A DNA stretch of 64,000 bases. Origin: Prevotella sp. oral taxon 475. GTDB lineage: Bacteria > Bacteroidota > Bacteroidia > Bacteroidales > Bacteroidaceae. The position numbers and the translations under genes are program-made. The stretch is from assembly GCF_018127805.1 (NCBI RefSeq), contig NZ_CP072334.1, positions 558,001 to 622,000 of the forward strand. The letters run 5' to 3'. Position 1 is the stretch's first letter, and each line of letters opens with the position of its first letter. Shown here piece by piece: positions 18,188 through 27,595 of the stretch. The notes below the pieces were generated by a model, which had not been told where the DNA came from, did no database searches, and was given only the letters and a program-made list of their open reading frames with translations.

Positions 18188-19309
18188 ATGAAAAAATTTC
18201 TACTTTCTCTGCTCACCGCCACCGTTTTTGCCACTGGCAGTTGGGCACAAACCTGGAATATGGTTGTTACTCGTGAAGACGGAACCCAGGAAGTCATTCC
18301 CACCACGAAGGTGAAGAGCGTGAGTTTTCAGCTCCCCGACCAAAACGCCGACCAGCTCATCATCAAAGAAATCTACTGTGGCGGTTGCCCATTGGATGAA
18401 GGCGACGGCTATTTTCAGAAAGACAAAGGTTTTATTATCTATAACAACAGTTCGAAAGTCGTTGTAGCCAACAACTTAGCGGTAGCCATCGTCTCGCCGT
18501 TTAACTCCTATATCAAGACTAACAATTGGTATGTGGGGGGTAAACTCTCCTATGCCGACCAGCAATACATACCTGCCATTCATGGTATCTGGTGGTTTCA
18601 GTCGGCTTTGATTGTGCAACCTTATTCGCAAGTGGTAGTGAGCTGTCAGGGTAGTGTAGACAACACACAGACCTACAGCAAGTCTGTCAACTACGCCAAC
18701 AAAGACTATTACGCCATGTACGACCCCGAAAGCGGCTATGATGGCGAAAGCTGGTATCCCTCCCCTTCCGAATTGATCTCCACTTCGCATTACCTCAAAG
18801 CCAAAAGGATAGGACTGGGTATCGCATGGCCCTTGAGCGTAGGAGCACCCGGTCTGATTCTGTTCCATACAAAGGATGTGAAGCCGGCCGAGTTTGCCAA
18901 TAACGTGGCCAATGTGATCTATCCTCCGGGTGCAAAACAGACGGAAGTGAACGCTTGCTTCAAAATTCCCACCTCTTGGATTATCGATGGTGTGGAAGTG
19001 TATTCTACCCCTTCTAAGAGCCAAAACAAAAAACGTCTCACCTCGGAGATTGATGGTGGGGCAGTGTATCTCACCCCACAGAAAGGCCATACCCTTTATC
19101 GCAACGTCGACAAGACGGCTACAGAGGCTCTGCCAGAGAACGCAGGAAAACTGGTTTACACCTATACGATGGGCGTGACCACGGGAGATCCTAACAACAT
19201 CGATGCCGAAGCCTCCATCAAAAAAGGAGCACACATCGTGTATATGGACACCAATAATTCTACCGACGACTTCCACGAGCGCAAAGAATTCTCTATTCGC
19301 GGCAAGTGA
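18188..19309 (+). CDS. DUF4876-type secreted protein
   Basis: This 373-residue protein has a signal peptide ending at GSWAQT. A short N-terminal motif (MVVTREDGTQEVIPTTKVKS) precedes a lamin-tail-like beta domain: LIIKEIYCGGCP, KGFIIYNNSSKVV, NNLAVAIVSPF and, later, WIIDGVEVYS. This matches DUF4876 proteins found next to TonB receptors in Bacteroidota. No catalytic residues can be recognised. It is probably periplasmic or surface exposed and encoded in one operon with the receptor; the gap to the previous gene is 53 bp with a small hairpin. Its biochemical role is unknown. Confidence 0.75.
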   Translation: MKKFLLSLLTATVFATGSWAQTWNMVVTREDGTQEVIPTTKVKSVSFQLPDQNADQLIIKEIYCGGCPLDEGDGYFQKDKGFIIYNNSSKVVVANNLAVAIVSPFNSYIKTNNWYVGGKLSYADQQYIPAIHGIWWFQSALIVQPYSQVVVSCQGSVDNTQTYSKSVNYANKDYYAMYDPESGYDGESWYPSPSELISTSHYLKAKRIGLGIAWPLSVGAPGLILFHTKDVKPAEFANNVANVIYPPGAKQTEVNACFKIPTSWIIDGVEVYSTPSKSQNKKRLTSEIDGGAVYLTPQKGHTLYRNVDKTATEALPENAGKLVYTYTMGVTTGDPNNIDAEASIKKGAHIVYMDTNNSTDDFHERKEFSIRGK

Positions 19310-19393
19310 AAAGGCAGACCCCGGGAGAATCTCTCCCGAGGATGGCTTAACGGAAGACAAACGACTGATCATCAGACGTTTACAAAACCAATG

Positions 19394-19479
19394 GTAAAAG
19401 CTTAGCTTTTACGACCTAAAAGCTAAGAAAACGGACTGCAAAAGCTTAGAAAATGCAATGCAAAAGCTTAGCTTTTACC
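19394..19479. repeat. 22-bp-period repeat element, copy 2
   Basis: Cores AAAAGCTTAG or AAAAGCTAAG begin at 19396, 19418, 19440 and 19462, exactly 22 bp apart. The ends form a near-perfect 18-bp inverted repeat (GGTAAAAGCTTAGCTTTT). It sits in the 276-bp gap between the DUF4876 and DUF6850 genes. A separate imperfect hairpin (GACGAGGAGAG with CTCTCTCGTC) follows near 19508-19536 and has no T-run. Confidence 0.88.
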
Positions 19480-19585
19480 ATCCTACCTTTCAACGGGCAG
19501 TAGGCGGACGAGGAGAGATCTTACGCTCTCTCGTCCCGCCCATCTGTCCTATTCCTGCACATTCCACTCCCCTCACACCTCAAAA

Positions 19586-21208
19586 ATGACATTCCCAGCG
19601 AGCAAATACCTTCTGCAAGCGGCACTCTTGATGATGCCGGGCTTACTTTTGGCAAAGGGACGAGACGGCGCACAGGCGGCGTATCGCGATTTCAGGTTGA
19701 TTCAACAATCCGATGCATGGCTTACATCGGTCAATGCCGCCGGGCTCACCGCCTATCAATGGCGAAACATCTCCACGGCACAGGTGGATTGGAAGCTCAG
19801 CCAGGGCGACCTGGTCGACTATTTTCAGTCGGCCCACACGGTGCAGGCGGGAGCGCAGGTCGAGTCGTTCTATCGGCTGAACGCCCGTAGCGTGCTCTAC
19901 GGAAAGATGAGCTACGACAACTTCTCGGGACGAAACATGGTGGGTTCGGCTTTTATCGACCCCACACGAAAGCCGTTCGACCTCTCTGAAGACTCGCTCA
20001 CCAACAGCGGAAAGAAACATCGCGACACCTATCGCTTGGTGGGTGCTTTCGGCATCGACCTCTGGCGCGGACTCGCTTTTGGAGCAAAGGTCGACTATAC
20101 AGCGGCCAACTATGCCAAATACAAAGACCTGCGGCATCGCAACACGCTGATGGACATGAAGTTCTCTGTGGGCATCACCGCCCCCGTGGGTCGGTTGTTG
20201 CGCCTCGGGGCCAACTATTTTTATCGGCGAAGCACCGAGAGTCTGCGGTTCACCACGTATGGAAAAAGCGAAAAACCCTATCAGTCGCTCATCGATTATG
20301 CCGCCTTTATGGGCGAGGTGGAACAGCTGGGCAATTACGGTTTCACCGATCAAACCACCACACAACCCCTTGTAGACGAGTATAACGGCGGGGCTTTGCA
20401 GGTGGCTTTGCAAGCGGACCGGATGTCGTTTTTCAACAGTCTACAGGTCGTTCGCCGTCACGGCCATTACGGAAGAAACTCTCCCTATTCCATTCTTTAC
20501 ACCCATCACCGGGCCAACCTCTATGAATACCGCGGCGTTCTCTCACTGCACCGGGGGCACAACCTGCACCAACTGGCCCTGAATATCGACATCGAGAATC
20601 TCGAAAACCACAAAAACACCTACCGTAGTATGCTGAACGAGGCAGGGTCTACCTACTATGCCTACTACGATGCTGTGAAAATGGCCAACAAGGTTTGGAC
20701 AGAAGGCAGTTTGATTTACACCGCTTTCCTGGGCATTTGCGCGGAAAGATCCGTCTGGACGCTACAGGCCGGCATACGGTTCATGCAGCGAAAGCAAACC
20801 GCCTACCGATACCCTTACTTCCGGCGGCAGGACATCCGCCACACAGAACCCTTCGTTTCGGTGGAACGAAACATTCCGGTCGGCACGTCGTTGCTCACGA
20901 CTACCGTGGGGCTTGCCGCACTTTGGGGCAGCGGAGAGCCCTTTGTAGATGGCACTTTTGCCACGCCCTCCAATAAACAAAGTCCTCCACCAACGATGGA
21001 TGCTTATCTTTATCGCAACTATCACTGCCTCACCGCCCGGCAACAGGCTCTGTATGCCGCTCTGAAATATAGCTTCGTGGTGCCGGGTACGCTGTTTCCC
21101 GTCTATGCAAAGGCAGACTTCCATTGGCGACACACCCCACAATCCTCCCCTCTCCTGAACAATCAGCATCGCTCTCGCTTGCTCTTGGCCGTGGGATGCA
21201 TCTTCTAA
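19586..21208 (+). CDS. DUF6850-type outer-membrane beta-barrel protein
   Basis: This 540-residue protein has a signal peptide ending near LLLAKG. The rest alternates aromatic and polar residues in many amphipathic strands (YRLNARSVLYGKMSYDNFSG, VGITAPVGRLLRLGANYFYR) and ends LLLAVGCIF with a terminal Phe, as outer-membrane barrels do. It matches the DUF6850 barrels that accompany DUF4876 genes. It may be a channel or an anchor for the DUF4876 partner. It is separated from the upstream genes by a 22-bp-period repeat, so it could be expressed from its own promoter, although no -7 box was found. Confidence 0.75.
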   Translation: MTFPASKYLLQAALLMMPGLLLAKGRDGAQAAYRDFRLIQQSDAWLTSVNAAGLTAYQWRNISTAQVDWKLSQGDLVDYFQSAHTVQAGAQVESFYRLNARSVLYGKMSYDNFSGRNMVGSAFIDPTRKPFDLSEDSLTNSGKKHRDTYRLVGAFGIDLWRGLAFGAKVDYTAANYAKYKDLRHRNTLMDMKFSVGITAPVGRLLRLGANYFYRRSTESLRFTTYGKSEKPYQSLIDYAAFMGEVEQLGNYGFTDQTTTQPLVDEYNGGALQVALQADRMSFFNSLQVVRRHGHYGRNSPYSILYTHHRANLYEYRGVLSLHRGHNLHQLALNIDIENLENHKNTYRSMLNEAGSTYYAYYDAVKMANKVWTEGSLIYTAFLGICAERSVWTLQAGIRFMQRKQTAYRYPYFRRQDIRHTEPFVSVERNIPVGTSLLTTTVGLAALWGSGEPFVDGTFATPSNKQSPPPTMDAYLYRNYHCLTARQQALYAALKYSFVVPGTLFPVYAKADFHWRHTPQSSPLLNNQHRSRLLLAVGCIF

Positions 21209-21265
21209 GGTAGAGCTGTTCTATAAAATAGACCTATCGATAGGCATTCTCAAAAACTTTTTTCG

Positions 21266-21273
21266 TAACTTTG
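21266..21273 (+). promoter_or_regulatory. Probable -7 box (TAACTTTG) for leuS, with a hairpin leader
   Basis: TAACTTTG matches the Bacteroidota -7 box, but no good -33 element lies 19-21 bp upstream. The resulting leader of about 95 nt contains a hairpin, CGCCAA (21319) with TTGGCG (21340). No T-box features were recognised. Confidence 0.5.
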
Positions 21274-21376
21274 TGCCTTGTTAGAAAACGCACTTTAAGG
21301 AACGAAAAAAGAACCTGTCGCCAAGGCTCTAACGGCTTTTTGGCGCACCAATCCGTAAATAAAACGAATCGCAATA

Positions 21377-24274
21377 ATGGAATACAACTTCAGGGAGATT
21401 GAGAAGAAGTGGCAAAAACGATGGGCGGAGATGGCTACCTATCGGGTGACGGAAGATGAGAGCAAAGAGAAGTTCTATGTTCTCAACATGTTCCCTTACC
21501 CTTCAGGGGCCGGTCTGCACGTGGGACACCCGTTGGGCTACATCGCTTCAGACATCTACGCGCGCTATAAACGGCTGAGAGGTTTCAATGTGCTCAACCC
21601 TATGGGTTATGATGCTTACGGATTGCCGGCCGAACAATATGCTATCCAAACGGGACAACACCCTGCTGTGACTACAGAAACGAATATCAAGAGATATAGA
21701 GAGCAGTTGGATAAAATCGGTTTCTCCTTCGACTGGAGCCGAGAAGTACGCACCTGCGATCCGTCTTATTATAAATGGACGCAGTGGACGTTCCAAAAGA
21801 TGTTCGATTCTTACTATGACAATGCCCAACAACGGGCTTTGCCTATCGAAAATCTCATCGCTCATCTCTCTAAACAAGGTACTGTAGGGCTGAATGCGGC
21901 TTGTTCGGAAGAACTTTCGCTCTCGGCCGAAGCGTGGAAAGCCCTGAATGAGAAAGAACAACAAGAGGTGTTGATGAACTATCGCATAGCTTATCTGGGC
22001 GAAACGATGGTGAATTGGTGCGCCGAATTGGGCACTGTGCTGGCCAACGATGAGGTGATAGACGGTGTGAGCGAACGTGGCGGCTATCCGGTGGTGCAGA
22101 AAAAGATGCGCCAATGGTGTCTCCGGGTGAGTGCTTACGCACAAAGACTGCTCGAAGGTCTGGAAGAAGTGGACTGGACTGAGTCGCTGAAAGAGACACA
22201 ACGCAACTGGATTGGACGATCGGAAGGGGCCGAAGTAGAGTTTGCTGTTCAAGATAGCGACCTGAAAATCACGATTTTCACCACCCGAGCCGATACGCTA
22301 TTCGGCGTAACCTTTATGGTGCTGGCTCCCGAAAGCGAATGGGTGCCCCTGCTGACAAAGCCCGAACGACAGAAAGAAGTGGACGAATATCTCGCTGCAA
22401 CCAAAAAACGTACGGAACGTGAGCGTATCTCCGACCGTCGGGTCAGCGGTGTTTTCACCGGCTCTTACGGCGTGAATCCGCTCACAGGCGAGGCTGTTCC
22501 CATCTGGATCAGCGACTATGTGTTGTGCGGTTACGGTACGGGAGCCATCATGGCCGTGCCTGCTCATGATAGCAGAGACTATGCTTTCGCTCGTCATTTC
22601 TCGCTGCCCATCGTTCCGTTGATTGAGGGAGCCGATGTGAGCGAGCAGAGTTTCGATGCCAAAGAGGGTATTGTGATGAACTCTCCTGCTGCATCTTCGG
22701 TCTCAAAAGAAGGTTCGAGGGGTGGACATCAGACGAAAAACGCTGAATTGGTGCTCAACGGACTCACCGTGAAAGAGGCCATTGCCAAGACCAAGGTCTA
22801 TCTGTCGGAACACGGACTGGGACGTATCAAGGTGAATTATCGCCTGCGTGATGCGATCTTTTCTCGTCAACGCTATTGGGGAGAACCGTTTCCTGTGTAT
22901 TATAAGGAAGGAATGCCTTGCATGATTCCCGACAAATGCCTACCTTTGGAACTGCCCGCAGTGGACGAATACAAACCTACCGCAACCGGAGAGCCGCCTT
23001 TGGGCAACGCTAAGCTGTGGGCCTGGGACGAGAAAGCACAGCAGGTGGTAGCAACGGAGAAGATCAACAACGTAGATGTCTTCCCGCTTGAATTGAATAC
23101 GATGCCCGGATTTGCCGGCTCTTCAGCCTATTACCTGCGTTATATGTCGCCCCACGATAACCAAGCCTTAGTCAATCGTAAGGCCGATGCTTATTGGCAG
23201 AACGTGGATCTCTATGTGGGCGGAACGGAACATGCCACGGGACATCTTATCTACAGTAGGTTTTGGAATCAGTTTCTCTACGACCTGGGCGTGTCTTGTC
23301 GGGAAGAACCGTTCCGGAAATTGGTGAATCAGGGGATGATTCAAGGTCGCAGCAATTTTGTTTACCGTGTGGCGACATCGCAGACAGAGGCTACTGCCGT
23401 GCCCACCTTTGTGTCTTTCGGACTGAAAGAGAGCTATGACGTGACTCCGATTCATGTCGATGTGAACATTGTTCACGGCGATGTGCTCGACCTGGAAGCC
23501 TTTAAGGCCTGGCGTCCGGAGTATCAAGACGCACAGTTGATCCTGGAAGACGGTCGTTATCTCTGCGGTTGGGCGGTAGAAAAGATGTCGAAAAGCATGT
23601 ACAACGTAGTGAATCCCGATCGTATTGTAGAACAGTATGGGGCTGATACGCTGCGTCTTTACGAGATGTTCTTAGGCCCTGTGGAGCAGAGTAAGCCCTG
23701 GGATACCAACGGAATCGACGGTTGTCACCGTTTCTTAAAGAAGTTCTGGGGACTGTTTTATCATCATCGAACGGGCGAATTCCTTCCCAACGACACGCCA
23801 GCTACGGCCGAAGAACTGAAATCGGCTCATCGTTTGCTGAAGAAACTGACGGCTGACATCGAGCAATTCTCCTACAATACGGCTGTCTCCGCTTTCATGA
23901 TCTGTGTCAACGAGCTGTCTCAAGCCCACTGTACGAACCGCGAACTGCTGACCAAACTTGTGGTAGCACTTGCTCCTTTTGCACCGCACATCACCGAAGA
24001 ACTATGGGCAGCACTGGGAAACAGCGGTAGTGTGTGCGACGCACAATGGTCTTTGCACGACGAACGCTACCTGGTTGAGAGCGAAATACAGCTCACTGTC
24101 TCCTTTAACGGTAAGGCTCGCTATCAGAAAACCTTCCCCGCCGATGCCGCAAATGCCGACATCGAGCAGGCCGTTCTTGAAGATGAACGTTCACAAAAAT
24201 ACCTCGACGGCAAGCAAATCCTCAAAGTGATTATCGTGCCGAAGAAGATAGTCAATGTTGTAGTGAAAGGATAA
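21377..24274 (+). CDS. leuS: Leucyl-tRNA synthetase
   Basis: This is a 965-residue class I synthetase. The HIGH signature appears as HVGHPLG in [16 protein letters not shown] near residue 42. The CP1 editing domain is inserted at about 230-430, with [13 protein letters not shown] and the editing-site [10 protein letters not shown]. The KMSKS loop is [10 protein letters not shown] near residue 737. The C-terminal anticodon-binding and connective domains are complete, ending in [14 protein letters not shown]. It charges tRNA-Leu in the cytoplasm. It is somewhat longer than the E. coli enzyme (860), as is usual in Bacteroidota. The YitT gene starts 14 bp after its stop and is probably co-transcribed. 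Confidence 0.97.
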   Translation: MEYNFREIEKKWQKRWAEMATYRVTEDESKEKFYVLNMFPYPSGAGLHVGHPLGYIASDIYARYKRLRGFNVLNPMGYDAYGLPAEQYAIQTGQHPAVTTETNIKRYREQLDKIGFSFDWSREVRTCDPSYYKWTQWTFQKMFDSYYDNAQQRALPIENLIAHLSKQGTVGLNAACSEELSLSAEAWKALNEKEQQEVLMNYRIAYLGETMVNWCAELGTVLANDEVIDGVSERGGYPVVQKKMRQWCLRVSAYAQRLLEGLEEVDWTESLKETQRNWIGRSEGAEVEFAVQDSDLKITIFTTRADTLFGVTFMVLAPESEWVPLLTKPERQKEVDEYLAATKKRTERERISDRRVSGVFTGSYGVNPLTGEAVPIWISDYVLCGYGTGAIMAVPAHDSRDYAFARHFSLPIVPLIEGADVSEQSFDAKEGIVMNSPAASSVSKEGSRGGHQTKNAELVLNGLTVKEAIAKTKVYLSEHGLGRIKVNYRLRDAIFSRQRYWGEPFPVYYKEGMPCMIPDKCLPLELPAVDEYKPTATGEPPLGNAKLWAWDEKAQQVVATEKINNVDVFPLELNTMPGFAGSSAYYLRYMSPHDNQALVNRKADAYWQNVDLYVGGTEHATGHLIYSRFWNQFLYDLGVSCREEPFRKLVNQGMIQGRSNFVYRVATSQTEATAVPTFVSFGLKESYDVTPIHVDVNIVHGDVLDLEAFKAWRPEYQDAQLILEDGRYLCGWAVEKMSKSMYNVVNPDRIVEQYGADTLRLYEMFLGPVEQSKPWDTNGIDGCHRFLKKFWGLFYHHRTGEFLPNDTPATAEELKSAHRLLKKLTADIEQFSYNTAVSAFMICVNELSQAHCTNRELLTKLVVALAPFAPHITEELWAALGNSGSVCDAQWSLHDERYLVESEIQLTVSFNGKARYQKTFPADAANADIEQAVLEDERSQKYLDGKQILKVIIVPKKIVNVVVKG

Positions 24275-24288
24275 AGGAGGAAAAAGCG

Positions 24289-25254
24289 ATGACCATCGAC
24301 CACAAAATCATTTTCAACGAGGTGAAAGATTATGTCTTTATCACCCTCGGACTGTGTCTTTATGCTTTCGGGCTTGTTGTTTTCCTCATGCCCTATGAGA
24401 TTGTTACTGGTGGCGTAACTGGTATGTCGCTTGTCATTTACTATGCCACCGGTTTCAAATTGGAAAACACCTATCTCATCATCAACATCTCTCTGTTGGC
24501 ATTAGCCCTGAAAGTGCTGGGCTGGCGGTTCTTGATGAAAACCATTTACGCCATTGTGGCCCTCTATTTTATCGTGAAATTCGCCCAATGGTTGATGCCT
24601 AAGGATGTCAACGGCCAACTAATTAAGATTCTTGGCGAAGGACAGAACTTCATGTCGTTGCTGATTGGTTGCACCCTGACGGGATCTTCGCTCGCTATTG
24701 TCTTTCTCAACAACGGCAGTACGGGTGGAACCGACATCATTGCAGCCGTGGTGAACAAGTATTTTAATCTTTCCTTGGGGCAAGTTCTGTTCTTAGTAGA
24801 TATCGTTATCATTGGCAGCTGTTTCTTCTTTCCGCAGTTCGGCAGTTACTTCGACCGTTCTCGCATGATGGTCTTTGGGCTTTGCACGATGATTATCGAA
24901 AACTTTATGCTCGATTACGTGATGAATGCCCGCCGCGAGTCGGTTCAGTTTCTCATCTTCTCCAAGATGCACCAAGAGATTGCCAGTGCCATTGCCCTCC
25001 ATACCGACCATAGTTTGACGATACTCGACGGTCATGGCTGGTACACCGGGCAAGACATGAAAGTGCTGTGTGTACTGGCTAAGAAGAACGAAAGCCAGAT
25101 GATATTCCGTCTCATCAAGATGATCGACCCCAAAGCCTTTGTGAGTCAGAGTGCAGTCATCGGCGTTTATGGCGAAGGATTCGACACCATCAAGGTAAAA
25201 ACACCCAAAGAGCTACCAACGAAAGGAAGACCGAAAGAGAACAAGAACGCTTAA
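24289..25254 (+). CDS. YitT family membrane protein (DUF161 + DUF2179)
   Basis: This is a 321-residue inner-membrane protein. Residues about 15-200 carry five or six helices with the family pattern FGLVVFLMPYEIVTGGVTGM near residue 26 and NNGSTGGTDIIAAVVN near residue 142. The C-terminal 100 residues form the soluble DUF2179 domain (TILDGHGWYTGQDMKVLCVL). Function is not established for the family; transport is suspected. A good AGGAGG-type site precedes the ATG, unusual in this window. It lies 14 bp downstream of leuS, and a bidirectional terminator follows. Confidence 0.88.
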   Translation: MTIDHKIIFNEVKDYVFITLGLCLYAFGLVVFLMPYEIVTGGVTGMSLVIYYATGFKLENTYLIINISLLALALKVLGWRFLMKTIYAIVALYFIVKFAQWLMPKDVNGQLIKILGEGQNFMSLLIGCTLTGSSLAIVFLNNGSTGGTDIIAAVVNKYFNLSLGQVLFLVDIVIIGSCFFFPQFGSYFDRSRMMVFGLCTMIIENFMLDYVMNARRESVQFLIFSKMHQEIASAIALHTDHSLTILDGHGWYTGQDMKVLCVLAKKNESQMIFRLIKMIDPKAFVSQSAVIGVYGEGFDTIKVKTPKELPTKGRPKENKNA

Positions 25255-25308
25255 TTGGGTAGCGAAAAGACCTCCCCAAGAGAGGTCGTCATGCCTCTTC
25301 AAGAGACC

Positions 25309-25344
25309 AAAAGGCCCGGTGCGACATCGCACCGGGCCTTTTGT
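25309..25344. terminator. Bidirectional rho-independent terminator between YitT and msrAB
   Basis: A perfect 16-bp stem (AAAAGGCCCGGTGCGA with TCGCACCGGGCCTTTT) encloses a 2-nt CA loop. With A-runs on the left and T-runs on the right, it can end transcripts from both converging genes. Confidence 0.92.
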
Positions 25345-25393
25345 GTGGGAAGCATCTGCCCATCAACGTCTTTCCCATTCGGAAAGAAAAGTA

Positions 25394-26470
25394 TCACAGT
25401 AGCTTGAGATAAGCCCCATAGCCCTCCTTTTCCATGTCGGCTTTGGGGATAAAACGCAGCGAAGCACTGTTGATGCAATAACGCAGACCGCCACTTTCTT
25501 TAGGTCCATCGTTGAAGACATGTCCTAAATGAGCATGGCCTTTAGTGCTGCGCACCTCAGTTCGAGTCATTCCATGCGAGTGGTCTTCTGTTTTCTGGAG
25601 CAAATGATTGTCGATGGGTTTGGAGAAAGCGGGCCATCCGCAACCCGAGTCGAACTTGTCGGTAGAGAGGAAAAGCGGTTCGCCCGTGGTCACATCGACG
25701 TAAATACCTTCGCGAAACTCATGGTCGTATTCGTTATTGAACGGTTGTTCGGTGGCCGCTCGCTGCGTCACCTCATACTGTATCGGCGTGAGACGAGACC
25801 TTAGCTCCGCATCCGTTGGTCGAACGTAAGCCCTGGGCTTCTCTTCCGGCTTGTTCGCTTTGCGCGCCAACTCGAAAAGAGCTTTGGGAAGATGACAATA
25901 GCCTCCAGGATTTTTCTCTAAATAATCCTGATGATATTCCTCCGCCGCATAAAAATTCTTTAGCGGCAACACCTCGACCATGAGGCGTCGATGGAGCTTT
26001 TTGCTCAGCTTAGAGAGCTCGGCTTGAATGAGCGGCCCGTCGGCAGGGTCGGAATAATAGACACCTGTGCGATATTGCGTTCCGATGTCGTTGCCCTGTT
26101 GGTTGAGTGTGGTCGGGTCGATCGAGAGGAAGTAGAGTTGCAAGAGCATCGAGAGCGGCAGCACATCCGGCTGATACACCACCTGCACAGCCTCTGCAAA
26201 GCCCGTGCGATGAGAGCACACCTGCTCGTAAGACGGGTTTTTGCCATTACCATTGGCATAGCCCGTTTGGGTGTTGAGCACTCCGTTGATTTGTTTGAGG
26301 AAATGTTCCGTGCCCCAAAAGCATCCTCCGGCGAGATAGATCTCCGCCTGTTGATGAGTTGTTTGATTCATTGTTTCGTTTGTTTTCATCCGATTCTTTC
26401 CGCTGCCTGCGCAGCAAATGAAACATGTGCAGGCAAACCATGTTGCCATGTTTAAAGAAAATCGTCTCAT
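25394..26470 (-). CDS. msrAB: Bifunctional methionine sulfoxide reductase MsrA-MsrB, exported
   Basis: This is 358 residues from the ATG at 26470, the start best placed behind a promoter at 26495-26526. MsrA carries [13 protein letters not shown] with its catalytic Cys at about residue 50. MsrB follows with [20 protein letters not shown] and the catalytic Cys in [13 protein letters not shown]. MsrB lacks the two CxxC zinc pairs found in many homologues. The N terminus has a hydrophobic stretch with several Cys ([17 protein letters not shown]), so it is probably exported and perhaps lipidated. It would repair both S- and R-methionine sulfoxide in envelope proteins. An internal Met (MKTNETMNQ) could give a cytoplasmic form. 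Confidence 0.93.
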   Translation of the reverse strand: MRRFSLNMATWFACTCFICCAGSGKNRMKTNETMNQTTHQQAEIYLAGGCFWGTEHFLKQINGVLNTQTGYANGNGKNPSYEQVCSHRTGFAEAVQVVYQPDVLPLSMLLQLYFLSIDPTTLNQQGNDIGTQYRTGVYYSDPADGPLIQAELSKLSKKLHRRLMVEVLPLKNFYAAEEYHQDYLEKNPGGYCHLPKALFELARKANKPEEKPRAYVRPTDAELRSRLTPIQYEVTQRAATEQPFNNEYDHEFREGIYVDVTTGEPLFLSTDKFDSGCGWPAFSKPIDNHLLQKTEDHSHGMTRTEVRSTKGHAHLGHVFNDGPKESGGLRYCINSASLRFIPKADMEKEGYGAYLKLL

Positions 26471-26494
26471 TCTCTTTTTGTTGTTAGTTGATAG

Positions 26495-26526
26495 CAAAAC
26501 TACAAAAAAAAGACAAGTTGGCCAAT
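26495..26526 (-). promoter_or_regulatory. Promoter of msrAB
   Basis: Read on the - strand: ATTG (26526-26523), a 20-bp spacer, then TAGTTTTG (26502-26495). The start site would be near 26489, about 19 nt before the chosen ATG, which supports that start codon. Confidence 0.75.
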
Positions 26527-26621
26527 ATTGCAGGCAAAAAAGAGTATGGCAGCATACAGACAAATCTCGTTTTCCCGCCAAAAGAACATCCCATAAAATC
26601 GGAATGCTCCATGGCATGCGC

Positions 26622-26712
26622 GCCATCTCTTAGCTTTTGGCGTGCAAAAGCTAAGGAAACGCATGGCGAAAGCTAAGAAAACGACGCGCAAAAGCTTAGC
26701 TTTCGCGCGTCG
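26622..26712. repeat. 22-bp-period repeat element, copy 3
   Basis: Cores start at 26646 (AAAAGCTAAG), 26668 (GAAAGCTAAG) and 26690 (AAAAGCTTAG), each 22 bp apart, with an inverted CTTAGCTTTT at 26629. GC-rich ends (GCGCGC-type) flank it. It lies in the 413-bp divergent gap between msrAB and gpmA, where it cannot be a terminator of either neighbour. Confidence 0.85.
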
Positions 26713-26800
26713 TTATTATAAACGCTTGTCGATCATCGACTTGCAGACAGAGAAAGAAGGAAAAGAGAAGAACACTTTTTCTTGATCCCTATATGTAGGT

Positions 26801-26832
26801 ATTGCCCAGTTGAGGAAATATATGTAAATTTG
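26801..26832 (+). promoter_or_regulatory. Promoter of gpmA
   Basis: ATTG at 26801, a 20-bp spacer and TAAATTTG at 26825 match the Bacteroidota consensus. The leader would be about 45 nt. The bases before the -33 element (TAGGT) are the same as those before the TonB-receptor promoter at 14131. Confidence 0.8.
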
Positions 26833-26883
26833 CAACAAAACGCCAAAGCAGGCGTTTGGTTATCCATATTTTTAGCAAAACGT

Positions 26884-27573
26884 ATGAAAAAATTAGTCAT
26901 TATTCGCCACGGAGAAAGCGAATGGAATCAGAAGAACCTGTTTACAGGTTGGGTAGACGTAGAACTTTCCGACAAAGGACGGGAAGAAGCTAAGCGAGCA
27001 GGACAGTTGATGAAAGAAGCCGGACTGGACTTCGACCTCTGCTACACCTCTTATCTCAAGCGTGCCATCAACACCCAGCAGATTGCCCTCAAAGAGATGC
27101 AACGCGAATGGCTGCCCGTTGTGAAGTCGTGGCGGCTCAACGAGCGTCATTACGGAGCTCTCTCGGGTCTCAACAAGAAAGAAACTGCTGAGAAATATGG
27201 CGACGAGCAGGTGCACATCTGGCGTCGTAGCTTCGACGTTCGTCCGCCGATGATGGAAGAGAACAACGAATATTCGGCCCGCAAAAATCCGGCCTATCGC
27301 CATCTTTCGGTAGAAGACATTCCCATGTGCGAGAGCTTGAAAGACACCATCGCACGCACCGTGCCCTACTTCGAGGTGGAAATCAAACCGCAAATCATGG
27401 AAGGCAAGCGCGTCTTTATTGCTGCACACGGCAACTCTTTGCGCTCGCTCATCAAATATTTCGAGGGTATCTCCGATGAAGAAATCATCAATGTGGAGAT
27501 TCCTACGGGTACTCCGCTCGTGTATGAGTTCGACGACGACTTCAAAGTAACGAACAAATACTATCTGAAATAA
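26884..27573 (+). CDS. gpmA: 2,3-bisphosphoglycerate-dependent phosphoglycerate mutase
   Basis: This is 229 residues from the ATG at 26884; an upstream in-frame ATG at 26782 lies before the promoter and is rejected. The phosphohistidine motif LVIIRHGESEWN is at residue 4, with the substrate loop NLFTGWVDVELSDKG and SWRLNERHYGALSGLNK next, and the second catalytic His in VFIAAHGNSLRSLI near residue 178. It interconverts 3- and 2-phosphoglycerate in glycolysis. It is about 20 residues shorter than E. coli GpmA because of a shorter C-terminal tail. A methyltransferase gene follows after 22 bp. Confidence 0.95.
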   Translation: MKKLVIIRHGESEWNQKNLFTGWVDVELSDKGREEAKRAGQLMKEAGLDFDLCYTSYLKRAINTQQIALKEMQREWLPVVKSWRLNERHYGALSGLNKKETAEKYGDEQVHIWRRSFDVRPPMMEENNEYSARKNPAYRHLSVEDIPMCESLKDTIARTVPYFEVEIKPQIMEGKRVFIAAHGNSLRSLIKYFEGISDEEIINVEIPTGTPLVYEFDDDFKVTNKYYLK

Positions 27574-27595
27574 AACATAAAACGAAGACATTGCC

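Noticed and set aside
21279..21376. T-box or other tRNA-sensing leader for leuS
   Set aside because: Only one simple hairpin is visible; no T-box consensus and such leaders are not expected in Bacteroidota.
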